A stretch of DNA of 64,000 nt from Gammaproteobacteria bacterium (GCA_025359565.1 JANYFY010000017.1:51813-115812), one strand, 5' to 3'; positions 8,639-16,317 are shown, counted from the stretch's first letter. Program-made: numbers and translations. Notes: generated by a model not told the origin, from the sequence alone.

Positions 8639-8667
8639 ATTAATCTTAACGGGGTGCTGAAAGTCAA
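8639..8667 (-). promoter_or_regulatory. Candidate sigma70-type promoter upstream of hsp20
   Basis: On the minus strand TTGACT (8662-8667), a 17-bp spacer and ATTAAT (8639-8644) form a plausible housekeeping promoter upstream of the heat-shock-type one, which would give hsp20 a basal level. Confidence 0.35.
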
Positions 8668-8672
8668 CCGCA

Positions 8673-8698
8673 AATATCGAAAATCAAGCTTCGATATT
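8673..8698. repeat. Perfect 9-bp inverted repeat in the hsp20/nrdJ gap
   Basis: AATATCGAA (8673-8681) and TTCGATATT (8690-8698) are exact reverse complements around an 8-nt loop. There is no T-run, so it is not a standard terminator. It lies just upstream of the candidate hsp20 promoters and may be an operator. The rest of the 465-bp gap (8542-9006) holds the promoters, an NrdR-like box and AT-rich sequence; I see no gene in it. Confidence 0.55.
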
Positions 8699-8850
8699 GT
8701 TAAACATCGTGTCAACACAAGATGTTGCGATTGGCTACTAATTCACTTGACGCATGCCTGACATGGTGCAATCATGCTATCTCTCGGAAAATCCTAGTAA
8801 GATACTGAAAAGTAACGATATTTTTTATATAAAATAATCTCTAATTGCTC

Positions 8851-8879
8851 TTGACGGTGATCATCCACACGTTTTAACC
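8851..8879 (+). promoter_or_regulatory. Candidate promoter of the class II ribonucleotide reductase
   Basis: TTGACG (8851-8856), a 17-bp spacer and a weak -10 TTAACC (8874-8879). The predicted start, near 8886, would lie just before the NrdR-like box at 8891. The -10 is poor, so this call is tentative. Confidence 0.3.
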
Positions 8880-8890
8880 TTCTCCCCCCG

Positions 8891-8906
8891 ACACAATATG
8901 TTGTGG
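8891..8906 (+). promoter_or_regulatory. NrdR-like box upstream of nrdJ
   Basis: ACACAATATGTTGTGG matches 14 of 16 positions of the NrdR box consensus acaCwAtATaTwGtgt as I recall it, and is an imperfect palindrome. NrdR represses ribonucleotide reductase genes in response to nucleotide state. Boxes normally occur in pairs about 31-32 bp apart; I find no good partner at that distance. A degenerate copy, ACACAAGATGTTGCGA, lies far upstream at 8715-8730. Confidence 0.5.
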
Positions 8907-9006
8907 TTACCGAATTTCCTTATTCCCAAAACGTTAAATCATTGTGCATTCAAAAGAAATTTTGGATGGGGCTTGGTTTTTTTGAAATGGAGCGACATTA
9001 ATAAAC

Positions 9007-11154
9007 ATGAACACGGTGGTTAAAATAGAGCCCAAAAGCGTTAGCAGCATTCCGTTTCAAGATGCATCAATTGATATTTGGGATAAGAAATATCGTTTGA
9101 CGGCTAAGGACGGCTCACCCATTGACCACTCTATGGACGATACTTATAAGCGTGTCGCACGAGCCTTAGCCGATGTAGAAATAGAAGAATTGCGTGAGCA
9201 GTGCTACGAATCGTTTTTGTGGGCATTGCGTCAAGGCGCCATTCCCGCCGGTCGAGTGACTTCGAACGCGGGTGCATTGGCACATAAACCAGCAACGTCG
9301 ACGATCAATTGCACTGTATCGGGCACGATTCGTGATTCGATGGACGATATTTTAAATAAAGTGCACGAAGCGGGATTGACGCTTAAAGCCGGTTGCGGAA
9401 TTGGGTATGAGTTTTCTACTTTACGGCCTCGCGGCGCCTATGTGTCAGGAGCGGGTGCCTACACCTCCGGGCCTTTGTCCTTTATGGATATTTACGACAA
9501 AATGTGTTTTACGGTGTCCTCGGCCGGCGGGAGACGGGGCGCTCAAATGGGGACCTTTGATATCGGACACCCTGACGTGTTGGAGTTCATTCGCGCAAAA
9601 CGTGAAAATGGACGTTTGCGTCAATTTAATTTGTCCTTACTTATTACCGAGGAATTCATGAAAGCCGTCAAGCACGACGCGCCGTGGTGTCTTGCTTTTC
9701 CTCTGGACACCAAAGAATTTGAAGCGGACCAACCCGATATTGCGGACTCGATGAAATTCGTTTGGCGTGAATGGCCAAGCACTGCCGGCTATGTAGCGAA
9801 TGATGCCGGCTTGGTTGTGTGTAAGATTTATAAAATATTGCCCGCGCGTCGTGTGTGGGATCTGATCATGTCGTCCACCTACGATTTCGCCGAACCCGGC
9901 TTTATTTTGATCGATAAGGTAAATGAGATGAACAATAATTGGTGGGTGGAGAATATCCGCGCCACTAATCCTTGCGGGGAACAACCATTGCCGCCTTACG
10001 GCTCGTGTCTCTTGGGTTCAGTGAATCTCACTAAGTTTGTGATCGATCCATTTACGGATGATGCGCGTTTTGATTGGGAGACCTATCGTAAGGTGGTGAA
10101 AGTGTTCACCCGCATGCTGGACAACGTGGTGGAGATTAACGGCCTACCCCTGGCGCAACAGCGAGATGAAATATTGCGCAAGCGCCGCCATGGCATGGGT
10201 TTTTTAGGATTGGGATCCGCTATTACTATGCTCTGCATGAAGTATGGCTCGAAGAAATCGGTAGCGTTCTCGCAGAACGTATCGCGTGAAATGGCAATGG
10301 CGGGTTGGGAAGCAGGATTGGAATTGGCCCGCGAAAAAGGTGCGGCGCCGATCATGAACGAAGAGTTTAATGTGACGCCTGAAATGCTGCGTAAGCGCCC
10401 TGAAATGATTAAAGATGGATGGCGTGTAGGTGCGCGTATTTTAGGGCGAGTACTGCATGCTCGCTACAGCCGATATATGCAGCGCATTGCTGAAGCAGCG
10501 CCGGAGTTGGTGGATGAGCTTGCGGAAATAGGGGCGCGCTTCACGCACCATACTTCTATAGCGCCTACTGGAACGATCTCGCTGTCGCTTGCTAATAACG
10601 CGTCAAATGGTATTGAACCGTCGTTTGCCCATCACTATTCTCGCAATGTTATTCGGGAAGGCAAGAAATCAAAAGAAAAAGTTGATGTGTTTTCATTTGA
10701 GTTGCTCGCATATCGCGAGTTGGTTAATCCGCGCGCAGTCCCAAATTCAGCAAATCCGGCGGAAAAACTACCGGAATATTTTGTGTCAGCAGATGATATC
10801 GGTCCCAAGGAACATGTGGATATTCAGGCGGCTGCGCAAATTTGGATAGATTCGTCGATCTCGAAGACGGCAAATGTGCCGACTAATTATCCTTATGAAG
10901 ATTTTAAAGATATTTATCGCTATGCCTATGAAAAAGGCTTAAAAGGTTGCACCACTTTTCGTTTCAATCCTGAGGCATTTCAAGGCGTATTGGTCAAAGA
11001 TGAAGATCTTAAGAACACCACGTATGTGTTTACGACCGACGACGGTACGGAAATCGAAGCGAAAGGCGACGATGAGATCGAATATGACGGCGAGATGCAT
11101 TCCGCTGCCAATCTCTTTGATGCTTTGAAAGAAGGCTATTATGGAAAGTTTTGA
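9007..11154 (+). CDS. nrdJ: Class II (adenosylcobalamin-dependent) ribonucleotide reductase, catalytic subunit NrdJa
   Basis: A 715-residue protein that converts ribonucleotides to deoxyribonucleotides using a radical from adenosylcobalamin. Visible features: an N-terminal cysteine in STINCTVSGT (Cys102), LKAGCGIGYEFS, the radical-site motif NPCGEQPL (Asn321, Cys323, Glu325) followed by GSCLLGSVNLTKF, and the phosphate-binding APTGTISL loop. There is no N-terminal ATP-cone. Its C-terminal part is in the next gene, as in the split NrdJa/NrdJb enzymes of Pseudomonas. The ATG at 9007 has GGAG rather far upstream. Regulation by NrdR is suggested by the upstream box. It needs B12, which fits the adenosyltransferase at 36.9 kb. 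Confidence 0.92.
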   Translation: MNTVVKIEPKSVSSIPFQDASIDIWDKKYRLTAKDGSPIDHSMDDTYKRVARALADVEIEELREQCYESFLWALRQGAIPAGRVTSNAGALAHKPATSTINCTVSGTIRDSMDDILNKVHEAGLTLKAGCGIGYEFSTLRPRGAYVSGAGAYTSGPLSFMDIYDKMCFTVSSAGGRRGAQMGTFDIGHPDVLEFIRAKRENGRLRQFNLSLLITEEFMKAVKHDAPWCLAFPLDTKEFEADQPDIADSMKFVWREWPSTAGYVANDAGLVVCKIYKILPARRVWDLIMSSTYDFAEPGFILIDKVNEMNNNWWVENIRATNPCGEQPLPPYGSCLLGSVNLTKFVIDPFTDDARFDWETYRKVVKVFTRMLDNVVEINGLPLAQQRDEILRKRRHGMGFLGLGSAITMLCMKYGSKKSVAFSQNVSREMAMAGWEAGLELAREKGAAPIMNEEFNVTPEMLRKRPEMIKDGWRVGARILGRVLHARYSRYMQRIAEAAPELVDELAEIGARFTHHTSIAPTGTISLSLANNASNGIEPSFAHHYSRNVIREGKKSKEKVDVFSFELLAYRELVNPRAVPNSANPAEKLPEYFVSADDIGPKEHVDIQAAAQIWIDSSISKTANVPTNYPYEDFKDIYRYAYEKGLKGCTTFRFNPEAFQGVLVKDEDLKNTTYVFTTDDGTEIEAKGDDEIEYDGEMHSAANLFDALKEGYYGKF

Positions 11155-11156
11155 TC

Positions 11157-11855
11157 ATGACTCATATTAAAATAGACAAAAAAATTGCCAAGTATCGCGT
11201 GCTTAAGCCTCAGATTAAGGAGGTTCCGCTTGCCAAAGAAGCACTGAAGACACAAGACAATGTTATTTGGATGCATGAGAAATTAGAGCGACCCGAGGTG
11301 CTAATAGGGTCGACGTACAAGATTAAAACTCCCGTGTCTGATCATGCTATGTACGTGACGATTAACGACATATTGCTGAATGAGGGAACTTTGCACGAGC
11401 AGCGTCGACCTTTCGAAGTTTTTATAAATTCTAAAAATCTCGATCATTTCCAATGGATTGTGGCGCTTACCCGCGTGATATCTGCGGTTTTTCGCAAGGG
11501 CGGTGACACCACTTTTCTGGTCGACGAGCTCAAGGCGGTATTCGATCCGCGCGGTGGCTATTGGCAGCCCGGCGGTAAGTTTATGCCCTCGACAATTGCT
11601 GAATTAGGTTATGTGATCGAACGGCACCTACAATCAATCGGACTTCTAAAAAAACCCGAGCTGGATGTACATCAGCGCAAGTTAGTGCAGGAAAAGCGTG
11701 CTGAATTCGAAGCGCGCACTAAGCAAACGGATGCTTTTTCAAAGTCGCATTTTCCGGAAGGAGCTCAGCTGTGTAGTAAATGCAGTACCGCTGCTATGGT
11801 GATGATGGATGGTTGTAATACCTGTTTGAACTGCGGCGATTCAAAGTGCGGTTGA
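11157..11855 (+). CDS. nrdJb: Ribonucleotide reductase NrdJb subunit
   Basis: A 232-residue protein whose TSCPD-like domain (residues about 55-165, with VSDHAMYVTINDI, RPFEVFINSKN and VISAVFRKGGD) matches the C-terminal region of class II reductases. It ends in a cysteine-rich tail: CSKCSTAAMVMMDGC, then CNTCLNCGDSKCG. In undivided enzymes the C-terminal cysteine pair re-reduces the active site; here that function would be supplied in trans. It starts 2 nt after nrdJa, so the two are surely co-expressed. The TTG at 11151 would overlap nrdJa; the ATG at 11157 is preferred. Confidence 0.87.
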   Translation: MTHIKIDKKIAKYRVLKPQIKEVPLAKEALKTQDNVIWMHEKLERPEVLIGSTYKIKTPVSDHAMYVTINDILLNEGTLHEQRRPFEVFINSKNLDHFQWIVALTRVISAVFRKGGDTTFLVDELKAVFDPRGGYWQPGGKFMPSTIAELGYVIERHLQSIGLLKKPELDVHQRKLVQEKRAEFEARTKQTDAFSKSHFPEGAQLCSKCSTAAMVMMDGCNTCLNCGDSKCG

Positions 11856-11863
11856 TGCGTGTT

Positions 11864-12424
11864 CTAAGGGACTGCATGGCGTGCGCGAGCGTACTCCGCT
11901 AAAACGGCACGGTTATCATGGCTTTCAATGAAGCGTACAGTTTGAATATTGCGGCCGCGAAATTGCAGTTCAATTTTTCGACTATCACCCAAACGAATAA
12001 GTGTTGCTGAACTTAGTCCAAAATAGGCGCTTTGTCCCCAAGAAACCTTCGGTTCATAAGGTTGTTTCTCAAGGGGCGGGACTTCTATGAGCGTCAACGG
12101 TACAGGCTTATTATCGATTACTAGTGCCACGGCAGCCGCTTCGTGAATGTCCCCGATAGGCTGATCGTTGCCTGGCGCTACGTGTACCCACAAGCCGAAT
12201 TGCGTCACGCCCGTCCGATTCCATTCCACGGGACCAAAATAGGCGAAACTGGCGCGCTGACCGAAAGTTAAGGTTCCAAGTTGTACCATTTCAATCGGCT
12301 CTTGCAATGCTGCCACGGTGATTCCGGTTCGTTCGTCAAGAACCTCAGGTTTGATTGCAGTCTCTGCGGTACATCCGATAATCAATGAATAGGTTATAAA
12401 AAAACCGAAATGTCGCGTGCGCAT
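11864..12424 (-). CDS. Putative lipoprotein of unknown function
   Basis: About 186 residues. A short basic N-terminus (MRTRHFGFF) and a hydrophobic stretch end in SLIIGC, a passable lipobox, after which the protein would be anchored at Cys18. The rest is rich in beta-strand-type sequence (FGQRASFAYFGPVEW, QFGLWVHVAPGN, YFGLSSATLIRLGD, KIELQFRGRNIQTV), suggesting a small beta-sandwich in the periplasm. I do not recognise the family. A second in-frame ATG at 12433 adds three residues; neither has a clear ribosome binding site. It converges on nrdJb with an 8-bp gap and is divergent from the L,D-transpeptidase gene, so an envelope role is plausible. Confidence 0.6.
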   Translation of the reverse strand: MRTRHFGFFITYSLIIGCTAETAIKPEVLDERTGITVAALQEPIEMVQLGTLTFGQRASFAYFGPVEWNRTGVTQFGLWVHVAPGNDQPIGDIHEAAAVALVIDNKPVPLTLIEVPPLEKQPYEPKVSWGQSAYFGLSSATLIRLGDSRKIELQFRGRNIQTVRFIESHDNRAVLAEYARARHAVP

Positions 12425-12482
12425 AGCTTGCATTATACCCAGGGCGTGATCTAGCGCCGATTTTCCCGCTTGATCATCGCGC

Positions 12483-12488
12483 TATAAT
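12483..12488 (+). promoter_or_regulatory. Consensus -10 box next to the L,D-transpeptidase start
   Basis: TATAAT ends 7 nt before the ATG at 12496, so transcription should begin at or near the start codon (leaderless message). TTTTCC at 12461-12466 is the best -35 (16-bp spacer). No Shine-Dalgarno sequence fits between. Confidence 0.45.
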
Positions 12489-12495
12489 TTTGTTT

Positions 12496-13002
12496 ATGTT
12501 CAATCCCCTACGTCGTTTATTGCTGTGGAGCATGGTTGCTTGCCTAATCCATGGCCCAGTCGCAGCAGCCGAGCGGATTATCGCTACACGCGCGGTTGTG
12601 CACAAATCTGAGCATAAGCTGTTGCTATACAACGAAAGGCAGTTGGTTGGCGAATATACAGTCGCGCTTGGTTTGAGCCCTACGGGTCAAAAGGAACGTG
12701 AACACGACTTTCGAACCCCTGAAGGGCATTATTTGCTCACCCGCCGCAATACTCGTAGTGACTTTTTCCTATCGATTCAGGTGTCGTATCCTAATCAAGA
12801 GGATGCGCAACGCGCGCGTCGCCGGGGATGGGTGCCAGGAGGATCCATTATGATTCACGGACAGCCTAATGTGCCGCGACATCCGGCCTCTTACTATGCC
12901 TCCAGTGATTGGACTAACGGCTGCATTGCATTATCGAACTCCGATATGGTCGAGGTTTGGATGCTGACGCAAGACAATATACCCATCGATATTTTACCTT
13001 GA
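12496..13002 (+). CDS. L,D-transpeptidase family protein (YkuD domain)
   Basis: A 168-residue periplasmic protein. A signal peptide (LRRLLLWSMVACLIHGPVAA) precedes a YkuD fold: VVHKSEHKLLLYNERQLVGEY, ALGLSPTGQK, DFRTPEGHYLL, then IMIHGQPN with the conserved histidine and DWTNGCIALSN with the catalytic cysteine. Such enzymes form or remodel 3-3 peptidoglycan cross-links or attach lipoproteins. The TNGC variant in place of SHGC is common in the shorter subfamily. The ATG at 12496 lies right behind a TATAAT box. It is followed after 41 bp by ppnN. Confidence 0.86.
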   Translation: MFNPLRRLLLWSMVACLIHGPVAAAERIIATRAVVHKSEHKLLLYNERQLVGEYTVALGLSPTGQKEREHDFRTPEGHYLLTRRNTRSDFFLSIQVSYPNQEDAQRARRRGWVPGGSIMIHGQPNVPRHPASYYASSDWTNGCIALSNSDMVEVWMLTQDNIPIDILP

Positions 13003-13043
13003 AGGACATTCAGCCCTTGGAAACAACAATTCTCTCGTCGGAT

Positions 13044-14402
13044 ATGGTCGACGCACGGGTAACGCCTAAGGGCAGCCTGGAGCATTTATCGCGCCAGGAA
13101 ATCGAACAGCTACATGATACCGGTCAAGGGGGGCTGTATCCCCTATTTCGCCAGTGTGCCCTCGCGGTTCTAAATTCCGATAGCGATATCGATGATGCGC
13201 GAATAATTTTTGATAAATATCGTGATTTTGACTTAAAGATTGTGCGTCAAGCCTGGGGTATCAAACTCGAAATTAAGAACGCGCCGGCCACGGCATTTGT
13301 GGATGGTCAGATGATTAAGGGTCTGAAAGAGCATCTATTCGCGGTGTTGCGCGACGTGGTCTTTATCTCGAACGAGATCATGGAGAGCGGCCGATTCGAT
13401 TTGACCCGCTCTGCAAGTATCACCAATGCAGTGTTTTATATCTTGCGCAACGCAGGGGTACTGGAGTCACAAGGGCGACCAAATTTGGTGGTTTGCTGGG
13501 GAGGGCATTCGATCGGTCGGCTGGAATACGATTACAGCAAAAAAGTGGGTTACGAATTTGGCCTACGCCACCTGGACGTGTGTACCGGTTGTGGGCCGGG
13601 TGCTATGAAAGGTCCGATGAAAGGCGCAACTATCGGACATGCCAAACAACGTATTGTCGGTGGTCGATACCTCGGCATCACAGAGCCCGGGATAATTGCC
13701 GCCGAGTCGCCCAATCCCATTGTGAGTCAATTGGTGATCATGCCGGACATCGAGAAGCGTTTAGAGGCCTTCGTGCGTTTAGGTCATGGTATCGTGATAT
13801 TTCCGGGTGGTGCGGGTACCGCTGAGGAAATACTCTATTTGCTCGGAATTTTAATTGATCCCGCTAACATCGAATTGCCGTTCCCTGTGGTGTTTTCAGG
13901 GCCGGCGGGTAGTGGCGAATATTTCGACCAAATCCATCATTTTATTGGCGCGACGTTAGGACCCGTGGCGCAATCGCGTTATCAGATAATTATTGATGAC
14001 CCTGCGGCGGTGGCGCGCGCCATGGTTAAGGGATTATCTAAGGTTCGTGATTACCGTCGGCAAAATAATGATTCCTACTGCTATAACTGGTTATTGAAAA
14101 TTCCCGCAGAATTTCAGCAACCTTTTGAAGTGACGCACGAAAATATGCATTCTTTATCGCTTTCCGGTGATCGACCTGTGCATGAGCGGGCCGCGGATCT
14201 GCGACGCGCTTTTTCCGGGATAGTGGCCGGTAACGTCAAGGAATATGGTATTCGCGCCATCGAGCGTCACGGACCGTTTGAGCTTCGTGGGGAGCCTGCC
14301 ATCATGGAGCCCTTAGATCAGTTACTGAAAGCCTTTGTAGCTCAGGGACGCATGAAGCTCAATGGCGCTCAATACACGCCGTGCTATCGTTTAGTCGCGT
14401 AG
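13044..14402 (+). CDS. ppnN: Nucleotide 5'-monophosphate nucleosidase PpnN (LOG family)
   Basis: A 452-residue relative of E. coli PpnN (YgdH), a (p)ppGpp-regulated enzyme that cleaves purine and pyrimidine monophosphates to base and ribose 5-phosphate. The N-terminal domain starts ARVTPKGSLEHLS, then YPLFRQCALAVLNSD. The central LOG domain has VVCWGGHSIG, CTGCGPGAMKGPMKGA and the signature FPGGAGTAEE. The C-terminal domain includes DLRRAFSGIVAGNVKEYGIRA. I chose the ATG at 13044 because it aligns with the start of the 454-residue E. coli protein; earlier in-frame starts overlap the transpeptidase gene. The motifs look intact. Confidence 0.93.
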   Translation: MVDARVTPKGSLEHLSRQEIEQLHDTGQGGLYPLFRQCALAVLNSDSDIDDARIIFDKYRDFDLKIVRQAWGIKLEIKNAPATAFVDGQMIKGLKEHLFAVLRDVVFISNEIMESGRFDLTRSASITNAVFYILRNAGVLESQGRPNLVVCWGGHSIGRLEYDYSKKVGYEFGLRHLDVCTGCGPGAMKGPMKGATIGHAKQRIVGGRYLGITEPGIIAAESPNPIVSQLVIMPDIEKRLEAFVRLGHGIVIFPGGAGTAEEILYLLGILIDPANIELPFPVVFSGPAGSGEYFDQIHHFIGATLGPVAQSRYQIIIDDPAAVARAMVKGLSKVRDYRRQNNDSYCYNWLLKIPAEFQQPFEVTHENMHSLSLSGDRPVHERAADLRRAFSGIVAGNVKEYGIRAIERHGPFELRGEPAIMEPLDQLLKAFVAQGRMKLNGAQYTPCYRLVA

Positions 14403-14435
14403 CGTTACCGCGCATTTAACTTACCGCGACATGCT

Positions 14436-14536
14436 GTGAGAGGCGCATCTCAACGTGGGCTTAAGCTTGTGACGAGTGGGCATTGCCTGTGACACAGTTC
14501 CTGTCAGGAAAGCCGTGTCACGCTTAACGTCCCCAC
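14436..14536. other. Nested inverted repeats before a small gene (possible structured leader)
   Basis: Four pairings are visible. TGAGA/TCTCA form a small hairpin at 14437-14452. GTGACAC (14489-14495) pairs with GTGTCAC (14515-14521). Inside it TTCCTG (14498-14503) and CAGGAA (14505-14510) form a near-perfect palindrome. Outside it TTAAGC (14461-14466) can pair with GCTTAA (14522-14527) and GTGGG (14455-14459) with CCCAC (14532-14536). The block ends 21 nt before the ATG of the 67-codon gene and just before its GAGGT site. It has no T-run, so it is not a normal terminator. Confidence 0.5.
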
Positions 14537-14557
14537 ATCGACCGAGGTAACGCAACG

Positions 14558-14761
14558 ATGAGTGAATTCAGAGAGCAAGTCAGGTACGCAGGCGTGGATC
14601 GACGCAGCCCACGCGCGGAACCAGCTATTGTTAAACCCGGGATTGCGCCGGTTAAATTATATAAGCCCGGCGGTCGTCATGCAGCGATTACAAACAGTCT
14701 TTATAACTGGCACAATTATAAAACTTGGACCGAGAAAATCCGCGGTAATTGGGATAAATAA
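14558..14761 (+). CDS. Small basic protein of unknown function (67 residues)
   Basis: A short gene supported by a good ribosome binding site (CGAGGT, nine nucleotides before the ATG) and by its place in an otherwise empty 380-bp gap. The product is basic and polar, without a signal peptide or membrane segment. It begins MSEFREQVRYAGVDRRSP and ends in an aromatic, basic tail (LYNWHNYKTWTEKIRGNWDK). I do not recognise it. An overlapping frame from 14562 could also be read for about 74 codons, but lacks the well-placed site. It follows a structured intergenic segment and converges on an orphan ParA gene. Confidence 0.5.
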   Translation: MSEFREQVRYAGVDRRSPRAEPAIVKPGIAPVKLYKPGGRHAAITNSLYNWHNYKTWTEKIRGNWDK

Positions 14762-14782
14762 TCGCAAGTATAAAATCCGGCA

Positions 14783-15478
14783 CTAAGCGGCATTTTCTGG
14801 GTTTTCATTGACAATGGGCCGCCACGTCGGTGCCTTTGCGTTCAACCACTTAAGTAGCGGTTTCCAATCTTCTAAGTCTTGCAATACCAAATGATTTTTC
14901 ATTTCGTATAAACCCACGCCTAACTCGGCAGCTCGCACATAGTTCTGCGAGTCCCGCAAAGTCGTGATGACCGGTATGCGAAGTGTGTCTAAAAATCGCA
15001 TGAGGGATTGGTAAACTATGGTACTGCGCCGCACACGGTTCGCTACCACCCCGATTCGATTTTCGTCGCGACGAACTTTTGCAATTAACAGCAGGTCGGC
15101 AATGCATTTTGAAAACGCGTGTATATCAATGTCCGAGGGAAGCACAGGCACAATAATGGCATCGGCGTCTCGGGTTATCTCGGGCATCTGTTGCGGTGGA
15201 ATTGCCGCAGGCGTATCAACAATGACATGGACCGCCTCTAGGGGAATCCGCATCTGCCATGCGCGCGTCATGCTGCTATTGCGTTCGAATGCTGCGATGC
15301 CGTGTATAAACGCTTGGTGCGGTTTGCGCTTTTTTAGCCATCGGCTACTTGAGCCTTGCGGATCGTTGTCAATGAGTACAGGGCGATCACCCTGGGTTGC
15401 GAAATAGCTCGCGAGGTTAGTCGATATCGTGGTTTTACCTGAGCCACCCTTGGGATTCAGTATAACGATTCGCTGCAT
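14783..15478 (-). CDS. ParA/MinD-family ATPase (orphan)
   Basis: A 231-residue deviant-Walker ATPase. The signature lysine and P-loop are in NPKGGSGKTT (residues 8-17), LIDNDPQGSSS is the Walker A' region, and VHVIVDTPA is Walker B. These enzymes position cargo (DNA, chemoreceptor arrays, polar complexes) by ATP-driven gradients on the nucleoid or membrane. No ParB gene lies beside it, so it is not a standard partition pair and is unlikely to be the chromosomal ParA, which usually adjoins parB and the gid genes. Its neighbours, a 67-codon gene and an alpha/beta hydrolase, do not reveal the cargo. Confidence 0.85.
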   Translation of the reverse strand: MQRIVILNPKGGSGKTTISTNLASYFATQGDRPVLIDNDPQGSSSRWLKKRKPHQAFIHGIAAFERNSSMTRAWQMRIPLEAVHVIVDTPAAIPPQQMPEITRDADAIIVPVLPSDIDIHAFSKCIADLLLIAKVRRDENRIGVVANRVRRSTIVYQSLMRFLDTLRIPVITTLRDSQNYVRAAELGVGLYEMKNHLVLQDLEDWKPLLKWLNAKAPTWRPIVNENPENAA

Positions 15479-15658
15479 AGGTCAATTCGCTGCATGGGCC
15501 ATTAAGATTACGCAGGCTTTTACTGCAAGGCAAGAATCCTTAGGGTTGTGAAAGTGTTCACGGTCCGCGACAATGATAATGAGCTAAAGTACGGCAATGG
15601 AGTGGATGTTGCAATTTGTGGATGAAATTGATGATGCTATCGGAGCTATTCGGCTCTG

Positions 15659-16288
15659 GTGGTTTTGAATCTGAGCGAGTCTCAGCCTATCGAGGGTGAA
15701 CAAGGGTCGATTGAGACGATAGTCGACGATCCGGGCATAGCAGGGGCGCTGTACGCGGTTATCTGTCACCCCCATCCGTTGTATGGCGGTACTATGGATA
15801 ATAAAGTAGTGACCACCGTAGCACGTGCCTTTAGAGGTCTAAATTTCCCAACCGTGAGGTTCAATTTTCGGGGAGTCGGTAGCAGCATGGGAAGCTACGA
15901 TGGAGGCGAGGGAGAAACCGCTGATGCGCTTCAGGTAGTCAAATGGGGCGCGAAACGCTGGCCGGGCAGAGGTGTGGTGCTGGCAGGATTTTCCTTTGGT
16001 GCTTACGTATCACTGCGTGTAAGCCAAATTTATCCATTGTCCCGGTTGATCACTATAGCTCCGCCGGTCGGTCGTTTTAGTTTTTCCGAATTGAATACCC
16101 CGAGCTGCCCCTGGTGGGTGATTCAAGGCGATGCTGACAACGTGGTCGAGCCCCAGAACGTTATTGACTGGGCGAGATTACAAGTCCCTAAACCTACGGT
16201 TATCGTGATGCGAGGCGCGAGCCATTTTTTTCACGGTCAGCTGACGGAATTACGCCAAATATTGATAGATACATTCCGGAGCGACTGA
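15659..16288 (+). CDS. Alpha/beta hydrolase
   Basis: A compact 209-residue hydrolase. CHPHPLYGGTMDNKVV carries the oxyanion-hole region, VRFNFRGVGSS follows, the nucleophile elbow is GFSFGAY (serine), and the acid and histidine are in IQGDADNVVEP and ASHFFHG. The family is annotated as dienelactone hydrolase-like or thioesterase-like; the true substrate is unknown. The GTG at 15659 is the first start in the open frame (a stop lies shortly upstream). It ends inside the left arm of a long hairpin at 16272-16308 shared with the convergent HU-like gene. Confidence 0.85.
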   Translation: MVLNLSESQPIEGEQGSIETIVDDPGIAGALYAVICHPHPLYGGTMDNKVVTTVARAFRGLNFPTVRFNFRGVGSSMGSYDGGEGETADALQVVKWGAKRWPGRGVVLAGFSFGAYVSLRVSQIYPLSRLITIAPPVGRFSFSELNTPSCPWWVIQGDADNVVEPQNVIDWARLQVPKPTVIVMRGASHFFHGQLTELRQILIDTFRSD

Positions 16289-16308
16289 GATTTCGGTCGT
16301 CCGGAATG
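16272..16308. terminator. Long hairpin between convergent hydrolase and HU-like genes
   Basis: CATTCCGGA-G-CGAC (16272-16285) pairs with GTCGTCCGGAATG (16296-16308), a 13-bp stem with one bulged base and a 10-nt loop containing the hydrolase stop codon. Its place between convergent genes suggests a shared terminator, but no T-run follows on either side. Confidence 0.45.
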
Positions 16309-16317
16309 CTAAAGAAA

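Noticed and set aside
8542..9006. An adenosylcobalamin riboswitch before the B12-dependent reductase
   Set aside because: I found no B12-box-like conserved segment and the candidate NrdR site explains regulation better. A covariance search (Rfam cobalamin model) would be decisive.
14436..14536. A Rho-independent terminator for ppnN
   Set aside because: Stems are present but no T-run follows any of them on either strand.
14562..14786. An alternative 74-codon frame overlapping the 67-codon gene
   Set aside because: It starts with GTG inside the other gene and lacks a correctly spaced ribosome binding site; only one frame is likely to be real.
15479..15658. A tRNA or small RNA gene in the parA/hydrolase gap
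   Set aside because: I could not fold a cloverleaf or find T-loop (GGTTCRAAT-like) sequence; the gap is probably promoters only.
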